64,000 nucleotides of DNA from Nymphaea colorata. Its lineage: Eukaryota; Streptophyta; Magnoliopsida; Nymphaeales; Nymphaeaceae. The position numbers were made by a program, and so were the translations under genes. Position 1 is the first letter of the stretch, and every line of letters begins with the position of its first letter. The notes below the pieces were generated by a model. The model made no database searches. It was not told the origin of the DNA and saw nothing but the letters and a program-made list of their open reading frames with translations. Location: contig NC_045140.1 in assembly GCF_008831285.2 (NCBI RefSeq), positions 24,880,131 through 24,944,130 on the forward strand. Direction: 5' to 3'. This document shows positions 13,111 to 25,386 of this stretch, in pieces.

Positions 13111-16100
13111 ACGTGTTTGATCCGTTGATGTCCCTGGTGGTTTGTAAAATATGTAGCCTTGAGTCTGGAAAAATGTTGAGGCCAACATTTTTTCATTCAA
13201 GGTGTATAGTACCCAAATCAAAGTTAGATCCAGAACTCCGAGTGAGCTAGAGGAGTACTTCATGGCCTAGATGAGAGCCATTACGGGGCTCAATCCTATC
13301 CGGGGTGGATAGAAAAACATTCCTCTTGGAAGAACAATTTCCAACCACACTCATTCAGACATGCTCTTGGTTGTAGCAAAAGGCTGTTAACAAGTTCAAC
13401 CTAAATCTGACTTGTCTCAAGTTTGTCAAGTAAAAATCAAGATGTTTTTATTTTAAGTGGCCACTTCAATTCCAGAAACCAGGATCACTGCCATTTCAGG
13501 GCTTCAAATGGGATTCCATATGGATTTAGATCGGAAACTCCACTCATTATTCAGAATTTGGTTCTTGACAATGAAGCATGATACGTGAAACCAGCCGAAT
13601 CAAACTCATTTTCGGATACTCGAACTATTCTCCCTCTAGAAGCAACATGACATTATAACAGGAAGAAAGATGGTGACTAAGTAGAAAGCAAATGAGAAGA
13701 ACAATGAAAACATAATTAGCAGAGGTCTAAAGACAAGGTCAGAATAGATGCCCAAGAAAATCATTAGCCAAATCCAGCGTCTTAACATTAATGCGAGTCG
13801 GACCATGATGAACGATGCACATTGGATTGGGAAGAACAGGAAAAGGTAAGTAGACCAAAACAGCCTCTTAATGTGTAGATAATATAAGATTTGTAGGAAC
13901 CATTCAAGTTTCAAACACGATATGAAAACCATATTTACAAGACTGGGAAAACTCTACGTTATTCAGTGTTGCTGATTCCAAGTAGACAGATTGTTGCCAA
14001 AGCTGGGTGTATCTCCTGAAGTCGAGTAAGAACTTGTATGGATTTACACGAATAAAGAGAAAAAGAAAAGAACCAATTTATCCATCTCTAACAACATGAG
14101 GATGGATAACGAACAGATGAAACGTTATTTATAAGCAGGCTTGCTTGCTTGCTTTCCTTCAGTTTCCTGTTCCACGTTGTCGATACGTACGAATGGGAGG
14201 ATGCACCATTGTTCACACAAGCCGCTTCTAGAACTAAATATGCTTATGATATTTCTTCGGCTTCCAGGACCTGGTCAAGTCCAGGTAATGATATTAAGAG
14301 CCGTTGTATGCCCATTTTCCATTTGGTGATCGGCTTATCGTTAAATTGAAGACGTAAAATTGTCATCTGCAAGCCAAAACAGATGACATAAGCATGCTTG
14401 GGTTAGAACACAGTTGAGACATTGCATGTTTTCAAAGAAAAATATTCCTTCCATTTGGGGACCAAGGCATCAGCGTTTTGGTGTTTCCAGCCTGAGGGCG
14501 TAGCCTCCAACCAGAGCCACAGAGCTTGGTTGGAGAGCCTCAAGCATGGGCAAAGCGAACCACTTAACTATGCTGCTAGAGTATGGTTTTCTTTGCCAAA
14601 ATGTGATGCTCGAGAAGCATAAACGAGTTAAGAAAACCATACCCGTGTTGCTAGAGCTAAGACGTCGCTTTGGAGACAGCTACCTCCCAAATTCAATGTC
14701 TTGGCAATAGTAGCGCCCCCCAAAGAAAATTGAGCGCAAGGAAACCACAGTCAACTGCTGCCAAGCAGCAGAAGGCATTCGAGTGGGTAGGACAATGCAC
14801 AGAGATGAACATTCACCACCTTCCTGTACTAGCACAAGATCCATGATCAAATCCCCCCTTCCCAAGTACACTTCATTTCTGCAAAAGTCTCCAAGTTTAG
14901 GATAACCAGATGTGCATGGATAACTCTAGCGATCATACTCTAGCTTCTATTTAATTACAAATGACAAGATTGATGCCCTCCGACTCGGCAAGGTTAGCAC
15001 CAACTTAGCCACCGTAAACAGAAAAACATTTTCCTATTACTTGATAAGATGGCTATCATCTGGTAATTTCCCTTATAGGCAAGTAACCATTAGGTTAAGG
15101 TGCACAAAAAAAGAAGCATCACGCTTGTGAGAAAAGAAACATGCAATGGACAAGAAGAACGATAAGAGTGAATTCAATAAGATGTCAAAGGATGTAGGAT
15201 TAAAAGGAAAGAGGACCAAGGGACACAAAGGAGAGCAAAGCATGTGTTCATCAGCAACAATGACGGACTAATAATGTCCCCCAGACTGGGACTTCATCTC
15301 ACCAAAAAAAGCAGACTAGCTTGAGAAGACTGTACATGAAAGCAGAGAATTGCATAGCCACAATTCAGAGGTTCAGCAAAAGAAATTGCACAAAGACCCA
15401 GATTACCAGAAAGTCACAACAAATTTATTAATGGAGTCATGAAAATCGAAGCAAAAGTTCTATATGAAAGAAATAGGAAGCGATCAACATAACCAACAAC
15501 GAATCCATAAACCTTCTCATGTGGATTTGTCTCCATTCCAACAACTCAGTCACTAACAGGTACACAAAAAGGAACTTGGGACTAATAACTAAATTTTGCA
15601 AGCTGTAGCCAAAATAACTTGATACATCACAGTTGCAAACATCAACATCACAAAATCAACAAATCAGTACCCAAAAAATAGACCTTAATATATACAAAGT
15701 ATCAAGATGAAAATTAAGATATTAAGAGAAGCGGATTTTGGAGGGTAGGCATCAAAACAAAAAATGCATGAAATCAGCTCCTAAACCATCCTTGGAAATA
15801 AAAGAACAGTCACTATCCTTTTGCAATGCTTTCTCAGTTGATTATTAAAGCATGCAAGCATGGGGCCAAAGCATTAATGCAAGGCAACACACGGAAACAT
15901 CGTTGATGCGAGACATGCAGCTCAATGTTATGTATAAACTTTACAAGTAAATATCACAATATTGGAGAAGCAAAAAAGTAAGAAATCACATGAAAGATAA
16001 AACATTTAAGAACTTGAGAGAGTCGATCAACCATCAACAATATGATAGATAAATTTATGAATATAACTAAATGTGGAAACAAACATATACTAGATAGACT

Positions 16101-17319
16101 GCCAAAATTTAAAAACATTTCACAAAAATGTGAAAAATATTTTGAAAATACACACATTTATAACAGGTAAAACAAATCTCTTTTTTAACAAATCAAATTT
16201 TTGAGGATCAAATCCTTGACAAGTTGAGACTGTTAAAAACATATATATATATATATATATATTTCACTCCTATGGATGTGTGGCCTCTGCCTATTCCTTT
16301 CTTTTTCTTGTAATCAAATAAATAGATGAATGAAGTGCAATAGCTTCAAATCTTTCATAGACTAGGGATATGGATTTTACAGCTCCTACATCACATCAAT
16401 ATAGAGCAGCTGGATAAAAAACTCAGCAATTGGGAAAGGCTACTGTTGTTGTATAATTACAAATCCTGTAGTTTATGTTGGAGCTATATGCAAAAAGTAA
16501 GAATCAGATAGCAAATTAAAGAGCGGACTACAACGTAAGACGTTTATGGGAGAAGCAGAGACTTTCTGGAAGCAGAAGAATAAGGACAACTAACGAAAGC
16601 TAAAAACCCACAATGAAGCACTGACAGTGCATGATTCCCACTGTCTACTGCTCTTTTTCCCTCAAATAATGCTGGCATGCATGCATCTTCGCTTAATAGT
16701 TGAGAACAGCAAAGTGATGAAGACAGCATTCTGTCCTTAATTACATTTCAAAATGCTTCCCATATTCGACATCTTCCTGAAATCATTAAGGCACCTAAGT
16801 TCACACGCATCTATTGCCACCACCAGAAGAAAAGATACAAAAAAAAAGGAGAAAGACATGCATGATGGACATTAACATGAATATCATGAAGGACCCAACC
16901 GGTTAATAAAGGTACTTGAAAGTTGAAACCTTAAATAAAGAAGAACACACGTAAAACCTTGTATTTGTGAATATTACACCCAAGTTGATTCAAAGAAAGT
17001 CATGCTCTTGCACCTATGAAAAACAATTCCCCTTCAGCATGGCCATTCCTCCATCTAGTAAAGTATTTTAAATTTTGCTAAGCCATAAGAATAAATTACT
17101 AGCAGAACAAACAAAAAGCTGCATATATCAACAAATTTACAGCCCAATCCAAGAAGAGATCATTATCCCATTCGTTACTGCAAATGCAGTCGATGCATAG
17201 TAAAAGTCTTTAGCTACACAAAGAAATATATGTGCATCAACACAATCTTCTCTTATAGTTCAACCAAAAGCGTTGCATCTGCATATATCTATAACCAAAA
17301 GATGCTAGAATTAACCAGC
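13111..17319. other. Intergenic region downstream of the SKIP22-like gene
   Basis: No gene recognised. Only short frames without family features, one AT microsatellite and AT-rich sequence. The last few hundred bases are probably the 3'UTR of the F-box gene. Confidence 0.5.
16241..16262. repeat. (AT)n microsatellite
   Basis: AT run of 22 bases. Confidence 0.95.
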
Positions 17320-18984
17320 TTATCTCCCCAGATCACAAATGTGGTGACCTATTCGCCTCCCTGTCTGAAATCCAAGGCCCCTTCCATTGGCACCAAAAGG
17401 AAGAGAAGCTGAACCGAATGTATGACGAGATGGAAAAGGAACACGATCATAATCGCCTCCAACTATAGACTGCCGGATGGGAGGACGCGTAAAGCCTATT
17501 ACTGACGGAATCGAATAGAACAACCTACTTGGGCTTATGCAATTTTTCCGCAGCCTCCATGATTGTGCAAATCTCTGCTTCCAATCACACTCTCCAACAT
17601 CCGTAGGACCAAATTCTTCCACGTACTTTTTCCTCCAAATGACATTGTTCGACGATAGATCCCGATACTCCTTTGAGACGCAACCAATCTTTGCAAGGTC
17701 CAGAGGAGGAAGGTATTTCAAAATTTTTACTTTCATCTCTGCAGGCAAGCATCCAAGACATGCAGGAGGCGGCAGCCTTGAGATCTCGCATAACTCGTGA
17801 AGAAGGGGCAAGACAACCTTGTCCTTGACCTCTCTCCAGAGCTCAGACACCATTCTCTGATGGTGGCATCTACCTGTATAAGCAGGGCGATATGTCTGCT
17901 GCACCATCGCACAGATTGAAGGAACATACCGCGAAAATTCAAGGTAAATCCGGTGTAGTTCGCGATTCAGGCGACCGTAAACAACAAGAGAACCAGGAAA
18001 AAACTCAACCTTCAACACGACGACGTTCACTGCATCATTGGGGACTAAAAGATCGCGCACAGTATAACTGAGTGAAACAGTAGACTCAGAAACCCAATCA
18101 TCGGGCAAACGAAACCTCTCCAAGCATCGTTTCTTCTCCTTATCGAACCCCAGAAACCCGGATTCCAGCATAATAGCATGGATTGCAAATACCAAGAAAT
18201 CGAGTTCTCGCCTCACGTTCCGAGCCTCAGAGAAAACGTTAAATAGAAATCCGAAAATCGAGCGAGGTCCGCTCCCTGCACCACAAGAAGCACCATCGAA
18301 CTCATAATTCCCAGCACCCACCATCGCCGCAGAACGATCATGCCCAGAACTGGATACTCTTTCGCAAGCTGGACAATCATCCATCTGCAAAACTCCTTTT
18401 GCGGTAGGCTTTCCCGCATGAACACGATCAATGGACGCCATAGCAGGCGTGGGACTCACATGAGCATCATCCATATCCAACAACGAGGCAATTGCACGGG
18501 GACCATCAATATCCATCTCAACGCATTCAGAAGAAGCAGAAGTTCCTTCCGGAAAAGGGTTTCCTTCCCCGCCGGCGACAGAAGCCCCAACGTGCGAAGC
18601 ATTCAAATGGGCACCTCCCGAATCGGAAGAAGAGCAAAGGCCACGACGAGCACCTCCATCTTCAACGGCGACCGGCCCCGGCAGAATCAGAGCCTCCTCG
18701 CAACTAGGGTTTGAGGCCACCGCGGAACGCGAAGACACTGCAGAACGGTCCAGAACCTGGTAAAAGATCAGATCGCCGGAGGTGATGGCCAACGATGCGA
18801 ACGGCGCGTCAGTGGGAAGACCATCGCCGAGCTCGTTCTTCTTGTTGAGGGAGAGGCGGAGGGAGAGAGGGGAAACAGAAAGCTTCTCCGCCACGGCAAG
18901 CTTCAGTTGCATGGCGGTGGAGGGGGTAGGGATATCGACCCTCGTCGTCCGTCCCGACTCCACCGACCTCAATCGTAGCTTCAT
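17320..18984 (-). CDS. SKIP22: F-box protein with N-terminal ubiquitin-like and PI31-like domains (SKIP22 type), intronless
   Basis: A single open frame of 554 residues. It is likely the substrate-recruiting subunit of an SCF (SKP1-CUL1-F-box) ubiquitin ligase. Domains in order: an N-terminal ubiquitin-like fold at about residues 1-77, beginning MKLRLRSVESGRTTRVDIP; a low-complexity acidic/Ser-rich linker; a PI31/FP-type domain at about 243-375 (starts SIFGFLFNVFSEARNVRREL); and an F-box at about 410-456 (LPAEMKVKILKYLPPLDLAKIGCVSKEY, with the usual following WRKKYVEEF). The tail is Arg/Gly/Phe-rich. This order and length fit plant SKIP22-like proteins, the counterpart of animal FBXO7. The start ATG at 18984 begins directly with the conserved MKLRLR, which supports it. 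The upstream leader (19000-19080) is GA-rich on the plus strand, CU-rich in the mRNA. No frameshift or missing segment was seen. The name is by domain architecture and recognition of the family, not by a search. Confidence 0.92.
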   Translation of the reverse strand: MKLRLRSVESGRTTRVDIPTPSTAMQLKLAVAEKLSVSPLSLRLSLNKKNELGDGLPTDAPFASLAITSGDLIFYQVLDRSAVSSRSAVASNPSCEEALILPGPVAVEDGGARRGLCSSSDSGGAHLNASHVGASVAGGEGNPFPEGTSASSECVEMDIDGPRAIASLLDMDDAHVSPTPAMASIDRVHAGKPTAKGVLQMDDCPACERVSSSGHDRSAAMVGAGNYEFDGASCGAGSGPRSIFGFLFNVFSEARNVRRELDFLVFAIHAIMLESGFLGFDKEKKRCLERFRLPDDWVSESTVSLSYTVRDLLVPNDAVNVVVLKVEFFPGSLVVYGRLNRELHRIYLEFSRYVPSICAMVQQTYRPAYTGRCHHQRMVSELWREVKDKVVLPLLHELCEISRLPPPACLGCLPAEMKVKILKYLPPLDLAKIGCVSKEYRDLSSNNVIWRKKYVEEFGPTDVGECDWKQRFAQSWRLRKNCISPSRLFYSIPSVIGFTRPPIRQSIVGGDYDRVPFPSRHTFGSASLPFGANGRGLGFQTGRRIGHHICDLGR

Positions 18985-20599
18985 GATCGATCCTCCGCTG
19001 TCGACTTCTTGGAACGAGCGAAAGAGAGAGGGAGAGTCAGTTTTCTTGAGGCAGAAGGAAGAATGAGAGGGGAGAGAACGAGCAGTGCAAAGTATCCGAA
19101 GTTTGAAGTCTTGTACGCTATTTGTCGAGGTATTCGGAGGTAAAATTTTGCTTTACACCTGGTAGAAGATCAGGTCTGTTGTACCAAAAAATCTTCAGGA
19201 TTTAGGTGGTTCCCTCACAGTTGACGCGTTCAATCCTGTGATATTGATAACTGAAAAACACCCACTTTTAATAAAAGTTCTTCTTCGTTTTCTTATCTAA
19301 TTAGCTCGACAATCAATTTTTGGGTGCTAAATCAATTCAACAGTGGCTAAGAAATAAGAATCCCACAAAATCTTATCTGATCAGTGTGATGGCGGCACGA
19401 TCAACTTCATTGTGTTTGAAGGAAGGATAATATATCAAGCTTTTGTTAAATAGAGATATTTGAATCAAGACGAATGCATTTCAAATACCAATTTCCATGA
19501 ATCATAGAACAAATATAAAACAGGGAGAAGAAAGAAAAGACTTGAAATAGAAAGCAGGTAGGCTGTTTGTTGTTGTTTCTTTCTTTTATTCGTACAGAAT
19601 CTTCAAATGAAATGAAGGAAAAAAGAAGCATAGGATGCGAATAAAATAAAATTAAAAAAAAAAAGAAGAAGCTTACATAAAAAAGGTACCGACGTCAAAC
19701 CGACGCTATACAATCCTTAGAGAAATCCTCTAGTCTCTCGTAATGACGTCCATGCAACGGAGTTCATGGTTAGATAGAGGAGCTTATCCTCTTTGAATAC
19801 ATAGGCATTCATTTCATTTTAATGTTTCCGTGAGCATCTCCTTAGCCACAGACAATGAAACCTTAAGACTTCGAGGGCACGTTTCCTCCTTAGGAAATCA
19901 ACATTCAAATTTTAGAATTCATCTCCAAAATATGCCCCTTGAGCAGCGAACCCCGAAATTTCATTTTGAAAACTCTTGGGTGGGACAAGAATTTCAGGAC
20001 AAAAATTGCGTCACAAGGGACTGCTAGCAACCTTGGCATCTCTTTAGCAGCTAGAATAGTTTCTAGTGGAGATATGACTTGGGAAGGAAGAAAGGGAATG
20101 CACAACCTTGAAATTGAAAACTTTTTCTGAAACTAAGCTTGGATGCGTGCGTGCATCCAAAGAATTACATATTTCCTCTACCATTGGGCATTATAAAGAA
20201 ATGCTTTGAAGTCATTCTGGATTTTAAGTTTCTTCTTTCGTGTGGTGGTGTTGGAAGTTTTTTCTTTTTCAACAGGTTTTGGTTTGACATTGTTAAAGGA
20301 TGATAACATTTTTTGTCCATGCCACTGACCATATGGTTGGTTTTGTCTGTGCCAATCACACGCGGTGGACATTTTCTTTTGTCGAATGATAAACATCCAT
20401 GGTATTATTGACAAATTCATGCGGTGACGTTTGTCTCTGGCATTCAAACGCTCCTGGGGAGCAAGAAACGGAAGAGTAGCCTTAGTTTGTTGGGCCTTTT
20501 TTTTTTTTTTTCTTTAAAAAAAAAACGTGATAACCGTAGAGAGCTCTATTCCGTCACCGGGGCGGTGGCCGGTGGGGGATTAATCCTTGGGCTCTTCAC
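18985..20599. other. Upstream region of the SKIP22-like gene
   Basis: The first ~100 bases are GA-rich on the plus strand and probably form the 5'UTR. Beyond it no gene or clear element is seen, apart from a poly-T/poly-A inverted stretch at about 20498-20525. Confidence 0.5.
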
Positions 20600-20928
20600 C
20601 TTCATATATCGGATATTCCTATTCAAATTCAGATTTGAATAAGAAAAAGTTATATTTGAATCTGATTTCACAATTTGAATCCGTTTTTTATATTTATATC
20701 CGAATCTGAATTTTGAACCAGATTTTGTCAATTTTCAAACTTTGATAGCATTAAATATATGATACTTGTCTAAAAATAAATGTGATTGGATGTTTATGTA
20801 TATTCAAATCTGAATGCGATGGAATGACATTTATTAAATTCGAATTTGATCCGATTTTTTAATCAGACATAATTTTTTTATATTTAAATTTTTTATCTGA
20901 TTAAAATCGAATATATTGACATCCCTAT
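20600..20928. mobile_element. hAT-like element with TAGGGATGTCAAT terminus and degenerate subterminal repeats
   Basis: The right end (reverse complement) reads exactly TAGGGATGTCAAT, followed by many imperfect copies of GGATTT/GAATTTGA-type hexamers on both strands. This combination is typical of plant hAT-derived MITEs. The left boundary and target duplication could not be fixed, so the start is approximate. Confidence 0.55.
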
Positions 20929-21078
20929 TTATGTAACAACGCAAAGAGGGGACAAAAACGATGACTTTAAAAAAAATGTACAAATTGAAATTGTATTGAA
21001 AATGTTGGTTATATAGAGAGTAATTTTAATATTATTTTATCATATAGTAGCTCATGTTAGCAAAATCATGCTTACAGG

Positions 21079-21592
21079 TAAAATTGGGCATCCGGTTAGA
21101 CCGGGCCAGCCTAAGGCTGACAAAAATCAGGTTTGGGTTGACCCAAAGCGTTTGATAGTAACCCAAGTCCCGCCCGCTGAGTTATCAAGTTCAGTCCAAC
21201 CATCAATTTCGAGTATTTGGTTTGATGTCTATCATTATTTGGAACTTTTAATATTTCATTTTTTAATATCTCATAAACACACATTTATGTATCAAGAGCC
21301 TTTAAAAGAACCATCAATTGCACACAAAAGGTTTTTAATGAAGCCATTGAAAATGCACCAAATATTTGTATGGTGGCATCATGTCATGCATGTTTATATG
21401 AAGAGATGTTTCCTAAATACATATATTGAGTCGGGTCATTCTCCCAATACCTGGCTCTAACCAATCTGGCTCCGCAAGTATTTTTTTTATTTTATTTTTT
21501 TATCGGGTTGGCTCGAATGTAAAATAGTCAGCTCAAGCTTGACCCATTGGACTTGACTACCCATCAGGTACCGGGTCCATTGCACACCTTTA
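21079..21592. mobile_element. hAT-like MITE, 514 bp, with exact 8-bp target duplication
   Basis: Exact direct repeats CTTACAGG flank the element at 21071-21078 and 21593-21600. The left end reads TAAAATTGGGCATCCGG; the right end, reverse-complemented, reads TAAAGGTGTGCAATGGACCC. They are imperfect terminal repeats of the type seen in plant hAT elements (TAxxGGTGTGCAATGGGC). The interior is AT-rich with short GGGTTGACCC-like subterminal repeats. The open frame across it (21068-21460) has no transposase motif, so the element is non-autonomous. Confidence 0.8.
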
Positions 21593-21600
21593 CTTACAGG

Positions 21601-22151
21601 GACTTCGTTTTGTTGAAACTTGGCATGGCATGATTTAAGCCTGACTTGGCTTAACTCAGCTGAAACTCAGTTTGACTCGGTGCAGCGCAATGATAAATTT
21701 TGTACTGGAATCAGCCGAAACTTATTTTGATTTGGTAAACATTCGTTTAACTCAATGCAATCTAGTGATAATTTTTGTATTTTATAACTATTGACAGGGT
21801 GAGTTGTTTATTAATGATTTAATTTTTGATACGAATCGTCTAACTTATTGGAATATAAATAAAAAAAAAAGTTAAAGCTAATTAGTCTTAACTTTATGTA
21901 CGGTGTATTTATTTTAATTCTTAGGATATTGAACCTCTACTTTTGAATTGTTAGTCTTTCATAATACTAACATACATTTTGAGTCTGCCAACCATTAAAT
22001 AGTTGTAAACGTTGAATATATTAATCTTAGTGTTTGTTTTGTATTAAACTTGTTTTTCATTGATATATTGATTTTTGTCATACATTTTCTTTCTCTTTGA
22101 TATACAATTACAAAGTAAGAGCAGCAGCTAACATTTTCGTCAAACTTCACC
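21601..22151. other. AT-rich spacer between the two hAT-like MITEs
   Basis: Contains several imperfect copies of an ACTTGGCTTAACTCAGC/ACTCGGTGCAGCGCAATG motif (about 21625-21770), which look like subterminal repeats of another decayed element. No gene. Confidence 0.4.
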
Positions 22152-22159
22152 ACCACCTA

Positions 22160-22394
22160 TTATACCTTGGCATCAGACCGGGTATTCAATGGGTACCTGA
22201 CTGACTTAATTTGACTTGATAACAAATAAAAAATATTTTTATATTAAAAAAATGTTTTTTTATTATAATCGGGCCAAGCCAAGCTAGTTAAGTTTGGGCT
22301 TGGGTTTTGGGTATCAAGTTCGGACTCAGGTTTCGGACATCGGGCTGGCGTAAACCCGACTGACTCTTATCGGGGCGGCCCAATGCCCATGTCT
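22160..22394. mobile_element. Second hAT-like MITE, 235 bp, with exact 8-bp target duplication
   Basis: Exact direct repeats ACCACCTA lie at 22152-22159 and 22395-22402. The ends are related to each other around GGCAT: left TTATACCTTGGCATCAGACC, right (reverse complement) AGACATGGGCATTGGGCC. The subterminal regions are rich in GGGCTTGGGTTTTGGG and CCCGACTGACT motifs. No coding potential. Confidence 0.72.
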
Positions 22395-24323
22395 ACCACC
22401 TAGTTCCATACACCAACACCCCTTCCCGCTTTCCTGTTCCTTGAGGCTTCAAAAGCACGGTAGACTCCCAAGGTTTACCATTCCACCATCCCTACAGGAG
22501 CTCTCCACATGAGTTGAGTTAGAGCACTGCATTTTTTGTAATACATGATTCTAGATTGATCATAAACAATTTCTTGGGTGTAGTTCAATTGATTCCCGAC
22601 TGCCTGAACCCAATTGAGACTTCACTCCTAAGACTTGCAAAATCCAAGTTAACCCAATTCTTTGTGCAAGGGCTCTCTCTCAAAAACCTTCGATTCAATG
22701 CCCTTGAAATCGTTGAACACATGCATTTGTTCTACAACACTACAACTAAACCCGACGCATGTATGTCAAACCGTCTCCTCCACAATCTTCATATTCTTCG
22801 CCGGAAACCACCGGTATCTGGTTCCCAACCACCCACGTTCTTCTTCTGACCACAATTTTAAATTCATCCTGTGAATCCACCATAATGAAGAAACCCTCAT
22901 TCCCTATCACTGAAAACCTAGGGTTTCTCATCTCTCTCCATTGTTATGCATGAAACATGTATCTAAAATCCAGTCTGCGACTGCTGCAAAATGGACCAAA
23001 GAGATCATCTTTCCATAGACCACTAGCAGTATGGACACCTCGAGCCTCCATTATTTACTTCTGTCTTTGCTTCCGATCAACCCTCCATGTTCAGTAAAAC
23101 CTGCGCTAGCTAGACACCTTGTCTGTAACGATCTCTACAACCCTCATCTTCTTCAAGCGCTTTCTCTGTTGGCCTCAGGTTATCCTAGAGAAGGACCCTT
23201 TCCGCTCAAATTCATTCCCCTAGAATTACCGACACCTACTTAGTTAGTCACAATATATCGTAAAAACTTTTTGCTGACTTGCAATCCGGTTCCAAACTTG
23301 ACCTGGCCAGCCTTGATTGTAATAATTATAATTATATCTCTAGTTACATATAAAAATACAATAGAATATAGAAACAAAATTAATTATAACAATATATATT
23401 TTAAATAAAATAATATATTAAATAAGTTATTAGGCCGACTTAACAGCTAAATTTAAGATCCAAACATGAATTGAGTCGAGTACCCGATCCCATATCAGAT
23501 TGGACGTGCGAAGGCAAAATTTTTTAAAGTATGTGCGAAATAGAAAACTATAGAACTTTCACTTTGAGTAGCAAGTAAAGGTCATGATAGATCTGTTTAT
23601 CTACAAATACAATTATAATATATTCGTTTATCTACAGTTATATCTGAATAACAAATCCGTGAAATTAACTGAATTCTCTAAAAAGTGCAGAAAAAATATT
23701 GGTTTTCAATGATAAAAGAAACATTGCAGTCTAGCTACCTGTAAAAGTTGCACCCATATCCTGGTTTGGATTTGAACTGCGTCCAATTTCGGAAACGCCG
23801 TTCTGAACCCGACCCAAATTTGGATTTGGTTTGGTGTATCAAATATGAATCCGATCTGATGTACGTTGTGACTTTATTTTGAAGTGTATACACATAAATG
23901 ATATATTTTTTTTACTTAACTAACTCCCTGGATTTCACTAATTCCAATAACTCGTTCATAAATGCCAATTTTCAACTCGAATGCACATTGTAGAGCCAGA
24001 TGCATTGAAAATTTTAACAGTTTCGTGTTTGAAGATTAAAAAAAAAAAATCATAAAAACAAAACATGCATATTTTTTTAAAAGCCGAACGCCACATCTGT
24101 TCATACTATGGAAACCATAGATATTGAAAATATATATAAATCGCCTTTATTCCCAATTTTTGATAATTAGTTGCAATTTGGAAAAAGTAAGTGAATCTGT
24201 CGAAGGTAGTTTGTCCTCATATTGGTTCATGCTGGTTCGATCCAGATCCCTCTTAGTCCATGGATGTGCCGTTCAGTTGTTACCATTTCTTATATACAAA
24301 ATCTGAGACATATGATATATTTG

Positions 24324-24510
24324 TAGGGATGTTGATACCGGATCCAATTCATGTCGGATATAGTCGGTGTGATATTCTAATACTTTTGGATCAAATTCTA
24401 ATCTAAAAACACAAACAAAAAAAAGAACATGTTTGCGTTTTTACGTATAAATGGATTCGGATGTTCGCAAAAATTGAATATCATTTGGATGTGAGAAAAA
24501 AAAAAGAACC
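24324..24510. mobile_element. TAGGGATGTTGAT-type hAT-like element end
   Basis: Begins TAGGGATGTTGATACCGGAT, then GGATATAGTCGG and ATGGATTCGGATGTT repeats. The right end is uncertain and the element may be truncated. Confidence 0.45.
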
Positions 24511-24992
24511 TAAGTGAAATATGTCAAATTAACAAGCAGGGAATATTACATAAAATCTCAAACGTTCCTCATTCTATTCAATCACAGAGCGAAAAGGTTT
24601 CAAATTACGGCACTTCGCAAGAAAAGGAGGGAAAATTATTGGAACTTATTAAATCATATACGTCTGACGTCCACTCCAGATTCAAAAAATGCACGCACCA
24701 ATAAGACATTTTTAGCTGGTAGACATCTATTAAGGACTCAAGCGGACCCCGTCGTTCTTATTTTCAAAAACTTTTATATGGTTTTTCTCTGGGTCACTCT
24801 TTGAAATCCAACTTTGAGCAACGAATTGGAAAGACTCAAATATATAGGTATTAACAAAAAAATTTGAAATTCGAAACACGGATTGAAGTTTATAACGACT
24901 CCTTAAATTTGGATAAATATAAAACCATTGATTTTGAAAACTTAATAAATGTTATTCGTGCATAAATTAAGACAAATTTTGTTAAGACCAAT

Positions 24993-25038
24993 ACATTTGA
25001 ACATTTCGAGTTCATACATTTGAACATTTCGAGTTCAT
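24993..25038. repeat. Exact 23-bp tandem duplication
   Basis: Two perfect adjacent copies of a unit beginning ACATTTGAACATTTCGAG (24993-25015, 25016-25038), indicating a recent slippage or repair event. Confidence 0.9.
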
Positions 25039-25328
25039 TCAAGAAGTGGGATTCAAACAATCGGTCCCAACATATATGCCTCGAGGAATAGTGCAACGGG
25101 GCAGCAAGACAGAGATCACAGATCACATTCACAGGATTTAATGTTCATATCCTGTAGCCTCTGTCATACTTCAGTGTTTATTACTTTGAACTGCGAATGA
25201 TGGCGAGCATAATACATGAGTTGAAGGATGTACCATAGATTCACTCAGACTTTAAAGCTAATTAAAACCTTAGAAGCATACGTGTATGGTGCTGGGGGTT
25301 TTATGTCAAAGGTAGGTTTTAAAAAAAA

Positions 25329-25339
25329 TAAAATATACA

Positions 25340-25375
<36 letters not shown>

Positions 25376-25386
25376 TGTATATTTTA
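25329..25386. repeat. 58-bp perfect AT-rich palindrome centred on (TA)15
   Basis: TATAAAATATACATAC at the left is the exact mirror complement of the right flank, around (TA)15. All 29 base pairs match. It could extrude a cruciform, or be a TA microsatellite that grew inside an existing inverted repeat. Confidence 0.85.

Noticed and set aside
18340-18714. 124-codon plus-strand frame inside the F-box gene
   Set aside because: Shadow of the intact minus-strand coding sequence.
21068-21460. 130-codon plus-strand frame as a possible gene
   Set aside because: It starts in the target duplication and lies within the hAT-like MITE; no transposase or other motif.
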